Position numbers and translations under genes: made by a program. A model generated the notes under the pieces. It was not told where the DNA came from, ran no database searches, and saw only the letters and a program-made list of their open reading frames with translations. Shown here piece after piece: positions 26,054 through 32,849 of a stretch of 34,611 nucleotides of DNA. Every line of letters begins with the position of its first letter. Positions within the stretch are counted from its first letter, which is position 1. This stretch comes from Candidatus Fimimorpha faecalis (lineage in GTDB: Bacteria; Bacillota; Clostridia; Lachnospirales; Lachnospiraceae), in assembly GCA_018712075.1 (NCBI GenBank), contig DVHN01000017.1, forward strand, positions 1 through 34,611, given 5' to 3'.

Positions 26054-26185
26054 ATGTCAGAAATAAGATTTTGCGACACAGCACATCAAGATTTCTTTCT
26101 GGAAAATATGATGAAATGCAGGGTGAACAACTGCTACTACAGGGCGTTTTTCTATGTGATGGGTATCGCTGCGGAAACAAGGTAA
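26054..26185 (+). pseudogene. Truncated DUF6075-like small protein
   Basis: ATG at 26054 behind AAAGGAG encodes only 43 residues (MSEIRFCDTAHQDFFLEN at the start, MGIAAETR at the end) before TAA. I recognise this as the N-terminus of a longer protein (DUF6075, from memory) common in clostridial integrative elements. The similarity ends abruptly after AAETR, which suggests a deletion joining this gene to the sequence upstream of the recombinase region. It may still be translated. Confidence 0.6.
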
Positions 26186-26256
26186 AAAGGACTAACCCTC
26201 TCGTTATACGGTACAAGCAATCGCTCATATATTGAGAACGAGGGAGGTGTTGGTGG

Positions 26257-26463
26257 CTGAAGCATAGAGAGTTTGTATATATCGGCGACCCTGTTCCAGA
26301 ATTGAATGAGCAGGAACACGCAAAGTTCCTATTAAATGTTCAGAAGTCAATCCTTTTTTCCCTTGAGAAACGAGGCTTGTTGACGGAAACTCAAAGGAAA
26401 TGCTGCCTGACTGCGCTTGAACAACAATACAGCCGAAGTCAAAAAAGCAAACGCCGAGCTTGA
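26257..26463 (+). CDS. Small basic-tailed ORF upstream of the recombinase (68 codons)
   Basis: The frame KHREFVYIGDPVPELNEQEH onward runs 67 codons to TGA at 26461-26463. There is no in-frame ATG near the 5' end. A GGGAGG site precedes a CTG codon at 26257-26259, so initiation at CTG, or a lost start, is possible. The product is helical with a basic end (SQKSKRRA). I recall similar small ORFs next to serine recombinases in clostridial elements. A recombination directionality factor is one possibility, given its size, charge and place, but nothing in the sequence proves it. Confidence 0.6.
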   Translation: MKHREFVYIGDPVPELNEQEHAKFLLNVQKSILFSLEKRGLLTETQRKCCLTALEQQYSRSQKSKRRA

Positions 26464-26478
26464 CTGCTTGGCGTTTTT
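26449..26478 (+). terminator. Terminator after the small ORF
   Basis: AAACGCC (26449-26455) pairs with GGCGTTT (26470-26476), followed by T residues. It overlaps the end of the 68-codon ORF, so the recombinase is probably transcribed from its own promoter downstream. Confidence 0.65.
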
Positions 26479-26511
26479 ACATATATAAGTGTAAATCAAA
26501 GGTTTGCACAT

Positions 26512-26566
26512 TCGACATCCCTCAGAGATTTTCCTATAATGCAAATACAGTAAGCACGGTTTACTG
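26512..26566 (+). promoter_or_regulatory. Recombinase promoter with operator-like dyad
   Basis: TCGACA (26512-26517), 17 nt, TATAAT (26535-26540). Over the expected start of transcription lies CAGTAA (26548-26553), 7 nt, TTACTG (26561-26566), a perfect 6-bp dyad. A second dyad, TTTACA / TGTAAA, lies upstream at 26476-26495. Both could be operators. The promoter looks like sigma-A, not a mother-cell type, so developmental control would have to come from elsewhere. Confidence 0.6.
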
Positions 26567-26581
26567 GGAAAGGAGTTTTCA

Positions 26582-28264
26582 ATGAACCGATATGAACGCT
26601 TGAACGAAGAACGCAAAATAATAGAAAAAAGAAAGCGTGTGGCTGCGTATTGCCGTGTTTCCACGGATAATGAAGACCAGGCGAATTCATTTGAAAGCCA
26701 GCAGCGCTATTTCAAGCAGTATATTGAGCGCAATCCAGACTGGGAGCTGTATGAGATTTTTGCCGATGAAGGCATTTCTGGAACAAGTACAAAAAAGCGG
26801 AAAGAGTTTAATCGAATGATAGCCTGTGCAAAAAACGGCGACTTTGACTTGATAATTACGAAAGAGATTTCCCGTTTTGCGAGAAATACGCTCGATAGCA
26901 TATATTACACCCGTGACCTCAAAAAACACGGCGTCGGCGTTATCTTTATGAATGACAACATCAACACTTTAGACGGCGATGCGGAACTTCGCCTTGCCAT
27001 TATGTCCTCGATAGCACAGGAGGAAAGCCGCAAAACTTCCGAGCGTGTCAAATGGGGACAAAAGCGCCAGATGGAGCAAGGCGTTGTGTTTGGGCGCAGT
27101 ATGCTCGGCTATGATGTTAAAGATGGAAAAATGACCATCAATGAGGAAGGCGCAAAGATTGTACGCCTTATCTTCCATAAGTTTGTGAACGAAGGAAAAG
27201 GAACTCATGTCATCGCCCGTGAGCTTCGGGAGGAAGGCATTTTGCCTTATCGTGTTAAGGAGTGGCAGAATACCGTTATTCTTCGTGTTATTCGCAACGA
27301 AAAATACTGTGGCGACTTGGTGCAGAAAAAGACCTATACGCCAGATTTTCTCTCCCACGAAAAGAAATACAATCGAGGTCAGGAGGAATTTGTGATTATT
27401 AAAGACCATCACGAGCCGATTGTATCCCGTGAGTTGTTTGAAGAAGCAAATCGCATTTTAGATGAGCGTTCCCTTTCACAAGAGGGCAAGGCGAAGCACA
27501 GCAACCGCTATCCGTTTTCGGGTAAAATCAAATGCGGACATTGCGGCGCAAGCTATGTGGCAAGATATAAAACTAGAAAAGACGGCAGCAAATATAAGGC
27601 GTGGCGGTGTCAGGAAGCAGCAAAACACGGAAGCCCCCATACTGACAAAGCGGGAAATCAAATCGGCTGCACGGGAGCAAGCATACGCAATGAAGATGCG
27701 ACACATATTATGTTCCTTATAACAAAGGAATTAAAGCTCAGACAGACGAAAATCACGAAAAATCTTACTTCTATTATAGAGTCCATCATCGCTATGGATA
27801 CGACAGGCACAGATGTCAAGAAATTAAAAGCCCAGATTGCAGGCACCCAGGATAAGCGCACAAAGCTGATTGATATTTATATGGACGGCAACATAACAAA
27901 AAACGAGTTTTCGGCGGCACGGTCTAAATGCAATGCTGAAATTGCCGAGCTGCAATCGGTTATCGACAAACAGCAGGCTATGACTAGGCAGCAACAGGAG
28001 CTTGTGCAGGAAATCAGAGATGCTATCAACGAAATTGTCTGCGGTGTGGAATACGATGACGAGTTTTATAAGCACATTTTAGATAAGATGGTTGTCAATG
28101 ATAAGGACAACATTGATGTATATCTGCATTTGCTTCCTATGAAATGGAGCTATACGGTTGCAAAAGCGTCAAAAAAAGCGTTAGCCCCTGAAAGGAACAT
28201 TTCAGGGGCTTCTGTACCAATATCGGTTAGAAGTGCTTTACACTCTGCATATGGCATAGTATAA
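26582..28264 (+). CDS. Large serine recombinase (site-specific integrase/excisionase of the element)
   Basis: 560 residues as integrated. The resolvase catalytic domain starts AAYCRVSTDNEDQ with the nucleophile Ser27, then EISRFARNTLD and the EESRKTSERVKWG helix. A recombinase domain follows (IVRLIFHKFVNEGKGTHVIARELREEGI, RNEKYCGDLVQKKTY). The zinc ribbon KIKCGHCGASY...WRCQ...GCTG is at about 315-365, then a coiled coil (ELQSVIDKQQAMTRQQQELVQEI). Ribosome binding site AAAGGAG, 7 nt before the ATG. The last 15 codons (28219-28264) are host DNA antisense to cotJC. In the excised circle the frame would instead read into 24443-24524 and give 572 residues with a different tail. It is the obvious agent of the cotJC insertion. 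Confidence 0.95.
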   Translation: MNRYERLNEERKIIEKRKRVAAYCRVSTDNEDQANSFESQQRYFKQYIERNPDWELYEIFADEGISGTSTKKRKEFNRMIACAKNGDFDLIITKEISRFARNTLDSIYYTRDLKKHGVGVIFMNDNINTLDGDAELRLAIMSSIAQEESRKTSERVKWGQKRQMEQGVVFGRSMLGYDVKDGKMTINEEGAKIVRLIFHKFVNEGKGTHVIARELREEGILPYRVKEWQNTVILRVIRNEKYCGDLVQKKTYTPDFLSHEKKYNRGQEEFVIIKDHHEPIVSRELFEEANRILDERSLSQEGKAKHSNRYPFSGKIKCGHCGASYVARYKTRKDGSKYKAWRCQEAAKHGSPHTDKAGNQIGCTGASIRNEDATHIMFLITKELKLRQTKITKNLTSIIESIIAMDTTGTDVKKLKAQIAGTQDKRTKLIDIYMDGNITKNEFSAARSKCNAEIAELQSVIDKQQAMTRQQQELVQEIRDAINEIVCGVEYDDEFYKHILDKMVVNDKDNIDVYLHLLPMKWSYTVAKASKKALAPERNISGASVPISVRSALHSAYGIV

Positions 28265-28401
28265 CGCTGTGACAAATATCTCATAGAAGCTGCCAATTCT
28301 CCATCTGGACCTCCAAATTGACTTATAATTACTTGAGCCAATTGTGGATTTGGCTGTGAGATTTTTACTGGATATTGTAACCGTTTTTCATAATTCCACA
28401 T
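28150..28401 (-). CDS. cotJC: Interrupted cotJC, N-terminal part
   Basis: Starts MWNYEKRLQYPVKISQ behind AGGAGGG; the ATG overlaps the cotJB stop by one base. The first 61 codons are true CotJC, including DGELAASMRYLSQRY with the first metal-ligand Glu (E35) and ending LLTDI. GTE is encoded by the shared core. The next 19 codons, from APEMFLSG to the stop at 28150, are element sequence antisense to the recombinase. The integrated form thus makes an 83-residue fragment without the second to fifth metal ligands, which cannot be active. An in-frame ATG at 28431 exists but lies upstream of the ribosome binding site. Confidence 0.93.
   Translation of the reverse strand: MWNYEKRLQYPVKISQPNPQLAQVIISQFGGPDGELAASMRYLSQRYTMPYAECKALLTDIGTEAPEMFLSGANAFFDAFATV
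28183..28210. repeat. Perfect 11-bp inverted repeat at the right end of the element
   Basis: AGCCCCTGAAA, GGAACA, TTTCAGGGGCT. It lies inside the recombinase reading frame and ends in the attachment core. Its inner GGAACATTTC (28194-28203) is also one arm of the reconstructed attP dyad. There is no T-run, so a terminator is unlikely; a recombinase binding site fits better. Confidence 0.7.
28209..28218 (+). other. Right attachment core (attR) of the cotJC element
   Basis: CTTCTGTACC, matching 24433-24442, at the exact point where CotJC coding (LLTDI, then GTE) gives way to element sequence on the minus strand. Confidence 0.88.
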
Positions 28402-28664
28402 CAGCAGTTCCCTCCTTTTTCCCATGGCCATGGTTCATGAATCCAGTGCCAATGTTCACAAGCTTCTACTTGATCTTTTTGAAGTGGACCAAATTTTTCT
28501 TGATATGCTTTTAATGCTTCTTTTCTCAATTTTGCACATTTTTTATAATAGCATAATGCTTCTTCATCACAAGGATGGGTGTCAAGAAATAAAACTGCTT
28601 CATCCAATGCAAAACTAGCTTCATTTAATTGTTTCATTAACGTTTCTTTTTCGCTCATTAACAT
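28401..28664 (-). CDS. cotJB: Spore coat protein CotJB
   Basis: 87 residues, all of the CotJB type: LNEASFALDEAVLFLDTHPCDEEALCYYKK and the signature ending WIHEPWPWEKGGNC. In Bacillus the cotJABC products are made in the mother cell and assembled into the spore coat together. Two starts are possible: 28664, 5 nt after GGAGG, which I prefer, or 28658, overlapping the cotJA stop by one base (TAATG). The stop overlaps the cotJC ATG (TGATG). Both overlaps indicate coupled translation. Confidence 0.92.
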   Translation of the reverse strand: MLMSEKETLMKQLNEASFALDEAVLFLDTHPCDEEALCYYKKCAKLRKEALKAYQEKFGPLQKDQVEACEHWHWIHEPWPWEKGGNC

Positions 28665-29353
28665 CCGCACCTCCTTGCACAAAATCCTACCTCAAATGGT
28701 TTATCTAGTTCTTTAAAAATCGTTCCTGATTCCAGACCGTCTCCCATATCATTTAACATCCGAAAACATTGCCATGGAACATATCCCATACCAACTGGAC
28801 TATTTTTCCACTCGTCTTTTTTGCATGGATAGCAGTTATCTTCTGCCTTATCACAGTCTTTTTTTTCTCTATTACAGCAGCAATGATCGGAATCATTTTC
28901 TTTCTTTTTACAATCACAATCTTTTTTTTCACAACCACAGGTTTCTTTTTTTGGACAGCCCTGCTCCATCTTGTTACAATCACAGTTATTTCCTGATCTT
29001 CCCATTCTGCCACAGCCACTTTCTAGTTTTGTATTCCCCATTCCACTACATCCACAGCTATTCTCATTTCTCATACTTTCTCTACTGCATCCACAGTTTT
29101 TTTCCATTCTTATATTTTCCATTCTGGTGCATTCACAGTTATTTTCTCTTCTCATATTTCCTATCCTGTTACATCCACAGTTTTTCTCTTCTTTTATAAA
29201 GTTACAGATTTTTTCCATTTTATCACAACTCTTTTTTTCATCTTTCATACAGGAATTATTTATATTTGAACCAGAACGCATCCCTCTACACCCCATTTGT
29301 GTAGAATGATTACGGTACATTCTGTTGTTATTTTTCCTATAATAACATTCCAT
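28658..29353 (-). CDS. cotJA: CotJA-domain spore coat protein with long Cys-rich N-terminal extension
   Basis: 231 residues. The CotJA domain is the last 48 (NSPVGMGYVPWQCFRMLNDM to the end). CotJA proteins are normally about 60-90 residues. Here a 183-residue extension precedes it, rich in Cys, Asn, Lys, Glu and Met, with 27 cysteines and seven xCxC units such as NCGC, NCEC, SCGC, NCDC and DCDC, plus an HCCC. It has no signal peptide. Such a segment could form disulfide cross-links in the coat or bind metal. It starts 9 nt after AAAGGA. The repeats are degenerate, suggesting expansion within the gene. The CotJA assignment is firm; the role of the extension is inference. Confidence 0.88.
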   Translation of the reverse strand: MECYYRKNNNRMYRNHSTQMGCRGMRSGSNINNSCMKDEKKSCDKMEKICNFIKEEKNCGCNRIGNMRRENNCECTRMENIRMEKNCGCSRESMRNENSCGCSGMGNTKLESGCGRMGRSGNNCDCNKMEQGCPKKETCGCEKKDCDCKKKENDSDHCCCNREKKDCDKAEDNCYPCKKDEWKNSPVGMGYVPWQCFRMLNDMGDGLESGTIFKELDKPFEVGFCARRCGC

Positions 29354-29384
29354 CTCTTTATTCCTTTTTTTCTTCTTTTCTCTA

Positions 29385-29412
29385 TATTGTATGAAAAGAA
29401 CTCTTTTTGGTG
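29385..29412 (-). promoter_or_regulatory. Mother-cell (sigma-K/sigma-E-like) promoter of the cotJ operon
   Basis: On the minus strand, CACC (29409-29412), 15 nt, then CATACAATA (29385-29393). This matches the sigma-K pattern (mACm, about 15-16 nt, CATANNNTA). The CATACAAT part is also the ideal sigma-E -10, though no clear sigma-E -35 is present. It lies about 31 nt before the cotJA ATG, the right distance. Sigma choice is inferred from consensus known in Bacillus. Confidence 0.7.
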
Positions 29413-29532
29413 CGAAGTTTCTTTCATCTATTTCTTATTCGTTTACGAATATAATTATATTTTTTACATTTTTATTCTATTTTTAAAAATTTTTTTGTGA
29501 AAAGCAAATAAACTTTACATTGATTTATTCTA

Positions 29533-29566
29533 CTGTCTTGTCAGCTGTTAATTTTTACTGTATAAT
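29533..29566 (+). promoter_or_regulatory. nad operon promoter with probable NiaR operator
   Basis: TTGTCA (29538-29543), 17 nt, TATAAT (29561-29566). The -35 lies inside CTGTCTTGTCAG (29533-29544), an imperfect palindrome similar to the NiaR/YrxA site type (TGTCTTGACA, recalled). As niaR closes the same operon, repression by niacin-bound NiaR is likely. The rest of the 315-nt gap between cotJA and nadA is AT-rich and holds only the cotJ promoter and the nad leader. Confidence 0.65.
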
Positions 29567-29626
29567 TCCTGTAATATTGAGTAAGATTTACCTACAACAT
29601 ACCATTCTTATTCCTTACTCATGAAG

Positions 29627-29660
29627 AAAGGAGGGCGGCCTTTTCCTATCTTTTTGGCCG
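29627..29660 (+). promoter_or_regulatory. nadA ribosome binding site followed by a hairpin
   Basis: AAAGGAGGG (29627-29635) is 33 nt from the nadA ATG, too far for normal initiation. Between them CGGCC (29636-29640) can pair with GGCCG (29656-29660) around a 15-nt loop, leaving only about 9 nt between the site and the ATG. The hairpin may thus set the spacing. Confidence 0.45.
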
Positions 29661-29668
29661 TATTAATT

Positions 29669-30577
29669 ATGAATTCAATCGTTGAAGAAATCAATCAATT
29701 AAAAAAAGAAAAAAATGCCATTATTATGGCACATTACTATGTTCCTGACGAAGTACAGGCAATTGCCGATTATATTGGAGATTCCTTTTATTTGAGCAAA
29801 ATTGCTACTAAAATAAAAGAAGACACTATTGTTTTTTGCGGCGTTTCTTTTATGGGAGAAAGTGCCAAAATTTTAAATCCATCCAAAACTGTACTTCTTC
29901 CAGATATAACCGCAGATTGTCCAATGGCTCATATGGCAGACATCACTACCATCCAGCGCATCAAATCTGAATATGAAGATGTGGCCGTTGTCTGTTATAT
30001 CAATTCAACAGCTGAATTAAAGTCCCATTCTGATGTCTGTGTTACTTCTTCTAACGCCATCTCAATTGTAAAAGCATTGCCAAATAAAAACATTTTCTTT
30101 ATTCCAGATCAAAATTTGGCACATTATGTAGCAGCACAAGTTCCAGAAAAACATTTTATATTCAATGATGGATACTGTCCAATTCATAAAGATATTACTG
30201 TTAACGATGTAATAGCTGCAAAGCATCTTCATCCCAATGCAGAGTTTTTGGTTCATCCAGAATGTCCACCCGATGTATTAGCCCATGCCGATATGATTGG
30301 AAGTACATCAGAAATCATTGATTATGCTTCCAAAAGTACAACAACTGAATTTATTATTGGAACAGAAGCTGGAGTATTATACGAATTAAAGCAAAACAAT
30401 CCAGATAAAACATTTTATACAGTAACCAATCACCAATGCTGTACAGATATGAAAAAAATAACATTGGAAAAAATCCGAGATGCATTAGTTTCTTATAATG
30501 GAAATGTAGAAGTTAGTGATGAGCTTCGCCATGCTGCTCATTTACCATTAAACCGTATGTTAGAATTAGCAAAATAA
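29669..30577 (+). CDS. nadA: Quinolinate synthase A
   Basis: A 302-residue [4Fe-4S] enzyme that condenses iminoaspartate with dihydroxyacetone phosphate to quinolinate, the second step of de novo NAD synthesis. Seen: AIIMAHYYVPDEVQAIADYIGDSF, the three cluster cysteines in FCGVSFMGESAK, HPECPPDV and NHQCCTDMKK, and EAGVLYEL. I start at 29669 (MNSIVEEINQLKKEKN), the family start. An in-frame ATG at 29621 would add 16 residues but lies before the only good ribosome binding site. First gene of nadA-nadB-nadC-niaR. Confidence 0.95.
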   Translation: MNSIVEEINQLKKEKNAIIMAHYYVPDEVQAIADYIGDSFYLSKIATKIKEDTIVFCGVSFMGESAKILNPSKTVLLPDITADCPMAHMADITTIQRIKSEYEDVAVVCYINSTAELKSHSDVCVTSSNAISIVKALPNKNIFFIPDQNLAHYVAAQVPEKHFIFNDGYCPIHKDITVNDVIAAKHLHPNAEFLVHPECPPDVLAHADMIGSTSEIIDYASKSTTTEFIIGTEAGVLYELKQNNPDKTFYTVTNHQCCTDMKKITLEKIRDALVSYNGNVEVSDELRHAAHLPLNRMLELAK

Positions 30578-30594
30578 CAACATAGGAGGAGAAC

Positions 30595-31914
30595 ATGGAA
30601 AACAAAAAAACAGATGTGGTTATTGTAGGAAGTGGTGTTGCTGGCTTATACTGTGCATTGAACCTTCCAAGAGATAAAAACATTTTAATGATTACAAAAG
30701 AGGATCTAGAAAGTAGTGATTCCTTTCTCGCTCAGGGAGGGATCTGCGTCTTAAGAGATGATTCCGACTATGATAGTTTTATGGAAGATACATTAAAAGC
30801 TGGTCATTACAAAAATCGCAGAGAATCCGTTGATATTATGATTCGCTCTTCTAGAGAAACCATTCAAGATCTCATTGGATATGGAGTAGAATTCACAAAA
30901 GAAAATGGAAAGGCAGCTTATACAAGGGAAGGAGCGCATTCCAAACCTCGTATTTTATTTCATGAAGATATTACAGGAAAAGAAATTACAAGCAAGCTAT
31001 TGACTCAGGTAAAAAAACTTGCTAATGTTACTATTATGGAGTATTGTACTATGGTAGATCTCATCTGCCAAAATAATCGCTGTGCTGGTATTTTAGTACG
31101 AGATAAAGAAAACCATTTCTTTACGATTGAAGCTTGCTATACCATGCTTGCAAGTGGTGGAGTAGGCGGATTATATAAACATTCTACGAACTTTCGTCAC
31201 TTAACTGGAGATGCACTTGCCATTTGCTTAAAACATAATATTGAGCTAGAACATATTGATTATGTCCAAATTCATCCAACTACTCTATACTCTACTAAAC
31301 CTGGTCGCCGCTTTCTGATCTCAGAATCCGTACGTGGAGAAGGAGCTTTACTGTATAATAAAAATGGGGAGCGTTTTGCCAATGAATTGCTGCCTCGTGA
31401 CGCATTAACCAAAGAAATTCGGAAGCAAATGGAAATTGATCAAATGCCTTATGTTCATTTATCCATGGTTCCACTTGGAAAAGAAACGATTTTGAATCAT
31501 TTTCCAAATATTTATCAACACTGTTTGGAAGAGGGTTATGATGTGACAAAAGAACCCATCCCAGTAGTTCCTGCACAGCATTACTTTATGGGAGGTATTC
31601 ATGTAGACGCATTCAGCAAAACAACTATGGATATGCTTTATGCTGCTGGAGAAACAAGCTGTAACGGCGTGCATGGAGCAAATCGTCTTGCCAGCAACTC
31701 TTTATTGGAAAGTCTTGTATTTGCCAAACGTGCCGCCAGACAAATGACCGAACAATTCCCAGAATCTATGGAACAGCTTCCTGAGCATATTCAATTCAAT
31801 CAACTCATCGCAGCATTGAATATGGAAGAATACCGTAATACAGAATTGCTTGAACAGCAATATAAAACAATGATTTTAGAGGAAATGGAAAAGGAGAAAG
31901 AATCCGATGAATAA
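30595..31914 (+). CDS. nadB: L-aspartate oxidase
   Basis: A 439-residue FAD enzyme that oxidises L-aspartate to iminoaspartate for NadA. Seen: VVIVGSGVAGLYCAL (FAD), SFLAQGGICV, SVRGEGALLYNKNGERFANELLPRDALTKEI (active-site Arg segment), HYFMGGIHVDAFSKTTMDMLYAAGETSCNGVHGANRLASNSLLESLVF. It is about 100 residues shorter than the E. coli enzyme, missing most of the C-terminal helical domain, as I recall for other clostridial NadB proteins. Strong AGGAGG site. In an anaerobe the electron acceptor is probably fumarate rather than oxygen. The stop overlaps nadC. Confidence 0.95.
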   Translation: MENKKTDVVIVGSGVAGLYCALNLPRDKNILMITKEDLESSDSFLAQGGICVLRDDSDYDSFMEDTLKAGHYKNRRESVDIMIRSSRETIQDLIGYGVEFTKENGKAAYTREGAHSKPRILFHEDITGKEITSKLLTQVKKLANVTIMEYCTMVDLICQNNRCAGILVRDKENHFFTIEACYTMLASGGVGGLYKHSTNFRHLTGDALAICLKHNIELEHIDYVQIHPTTLYSTKPGRRFLISESVRGEGALLYNKNGERFANELLPRDALTKEIRKQMEIDQMPYVHLSMVPLGKETILNHFPNIYQHCLEEGYDVTKEPIPVVPAQHYFMGGIHVDAFSKTTMDMLYAAGETSCNGVHGANRLASNSLLESLVFAKRAARQMTEQFPESMEQLPEHIQFNQLIAALNMEEYRNTELLEQQYKTMILEEMEKEKESDE

Positions 31915-32758
31915 TATTACAATGAAATTAAATGCTGATCATTTAATTTTACAAGCACTAGAAGAAGATATTACAAGTGAAGATATTACAACAAATGCCG
32001 TTATGCGTACTTATCAGCTTGGAACCGTTCAATTAATTTGTAAACAGGACGGGGTGATTGCTGGATTAGAAGTATTCGCCAGAACCTTTCAATTACTGGA
32101 CCCAGAAGTAACGATCACTTTCTATGTAAACGATGGAGACTATGTTACCAATCAGCAAGTTCTCGCCGATGTAACAGGGGACATTCGAGTACTGCTTTCA
32201 GGAGAACGTACTGCATTAAACTATTTACAGCGCATGAGTGGAATTGCCACTTATACTCGTTCCATTGCAGACTTATTAAAGGGAAGTAAAACGAAGTTAT
32301 TAGACACGAGAAAAACAACTCCAAATATGCGTGTATTCGAAAAATATGCAGTAAAAGTCGGCGGTGGCTACAATCACCGTTACAATTTATCTGACGGGAT
32401 TTTATTAAAAGACAACCATATCGGTGCAGCTGGCGGCGTAAAAGAAGCCATCGCAATGGCAAAAGAATATGCACCTTTTGTACGTAAAATCGAAGTAGAA
32501 GTAGAAACAATGGAGATGGTAAAAGAAGCCGTCGAAGCAGGAGCAGATATCATTATGTTGGACAATATGACTCCAGAAATGATGAAAGAAGCGGTATCCT
32601 ATATCAATGGCAGAGCAGAAACCGAATGTTCTGGTAATGTAACGAAAGAAAATGTAGCTCGTCTCGTCGATATCGGCGTTGATTATATTTCCAGCGGTGC
32701 GTTGACTCATTCCGCTCCTATTTTAGATATCTCTTTAAAAAATCTCCATGCAATTTAA
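31907..32758 (+). CDS. nadC: Nicotinate-nucleotide pyrophosphorylase (carboxylating)
   Basis: A 283-residue quinolinate phosphoribosyltransferase that makes nicotinate mononucleotide from quinolinate and PRPP. Seen: EEDITSEDITTNAV, GERTALNYLQRMSGIAT, LDTRKTTPNMRVFEKYAVKVGGG, HRYNLSDGILLKDNHI, EVEVETMEM, IMLDNMTPEMM and DYISSGALTHSAPILDISLK. It starts inside nadB (8-nt overlap) with AAAGGAGAAAG upstream, so the two are coupled. Confidence 0.96.
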   Translation: MNNITMKLNADHLILQALEEDITSEDITTNAVMRTYQLGTVQLICKQDGVIAGLEVFARTFQLLDPEVTITFYVNDGDYVTNQQVLADVTGDIRVLLSGERTALNYLQRMSGIATYTRSIADLLKGSKTKLLDTRKTTPNMRVFEKYAVKVGGGYNHRYNLSDGILLKDNHIGAAGGVKEAIAMAKEYAPFVRKIEVEVETMEMVKEAVEAGADIIMLDNMTPEMMKEAVSYINGRAETECSGNVTKENVARLVDIGVDYISSGALTHSAPILDISLKNLHAI

Positions 32759-32849
32759 CCAAATAAAGGAAGTCCCCTGCTTCGATTGCAAATATCCACT
32801 TGACTTTTATTATTCTAAAATTTGTGGCAAAAGGAGGGTTCAATGAATT

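Larger units (their letters stand above)
24443..28218 (+). mobile_element. 3,776-bp serine-recombinase element inserted in cotJC
   Basis: The boundaries come from the 10-bp core repeated at both ends and from exact restoration of the cotJC frame on removal. The cargo, all on the plus strand, is an AAA/DUF4143 ATPase, a truncated DUF6075-like gene, a 68-codon ORF and a large serine recombinase. Base composition and codon use (GCG, GGC, CGC codons) are visibly more GC-rich than the host genes on both sides, which indicates transfer. No conjugation, replication, structural phage or resistance genes are present, so it is a minimal integrative element. Its genes are antisense to the cotJ operon. 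The 24443-24671 stretch holds the attP half-site, a tail that is coding only in the circular form, and the ATPase promoter. Confidence 0.92.

Noticed and set aside
28183-28210. The 11-bp inverted repeat as a transcription terminator of the recombinase
   Set aside because: It lies within the reading frame and lacks a T-run; it overlaps the attP arm, which explains it better.
24433-28218. The 10-bp repeat as a target-site duplication of a transposon
   Set aside because: Only a serine recombinase is present. cotJC is restored without duplication, and the repeat ends at the dyad centre of the reconstructed attP, which fits site-specific recombination.
28769-29309. Long plus-strand frames opposite cotJA, rich in Phe, Ser, His and Leu
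   Set aside because: They mirror the Cys/Asn/Lys repeats of the real gene on the other strand and have no ribosome binding sites.
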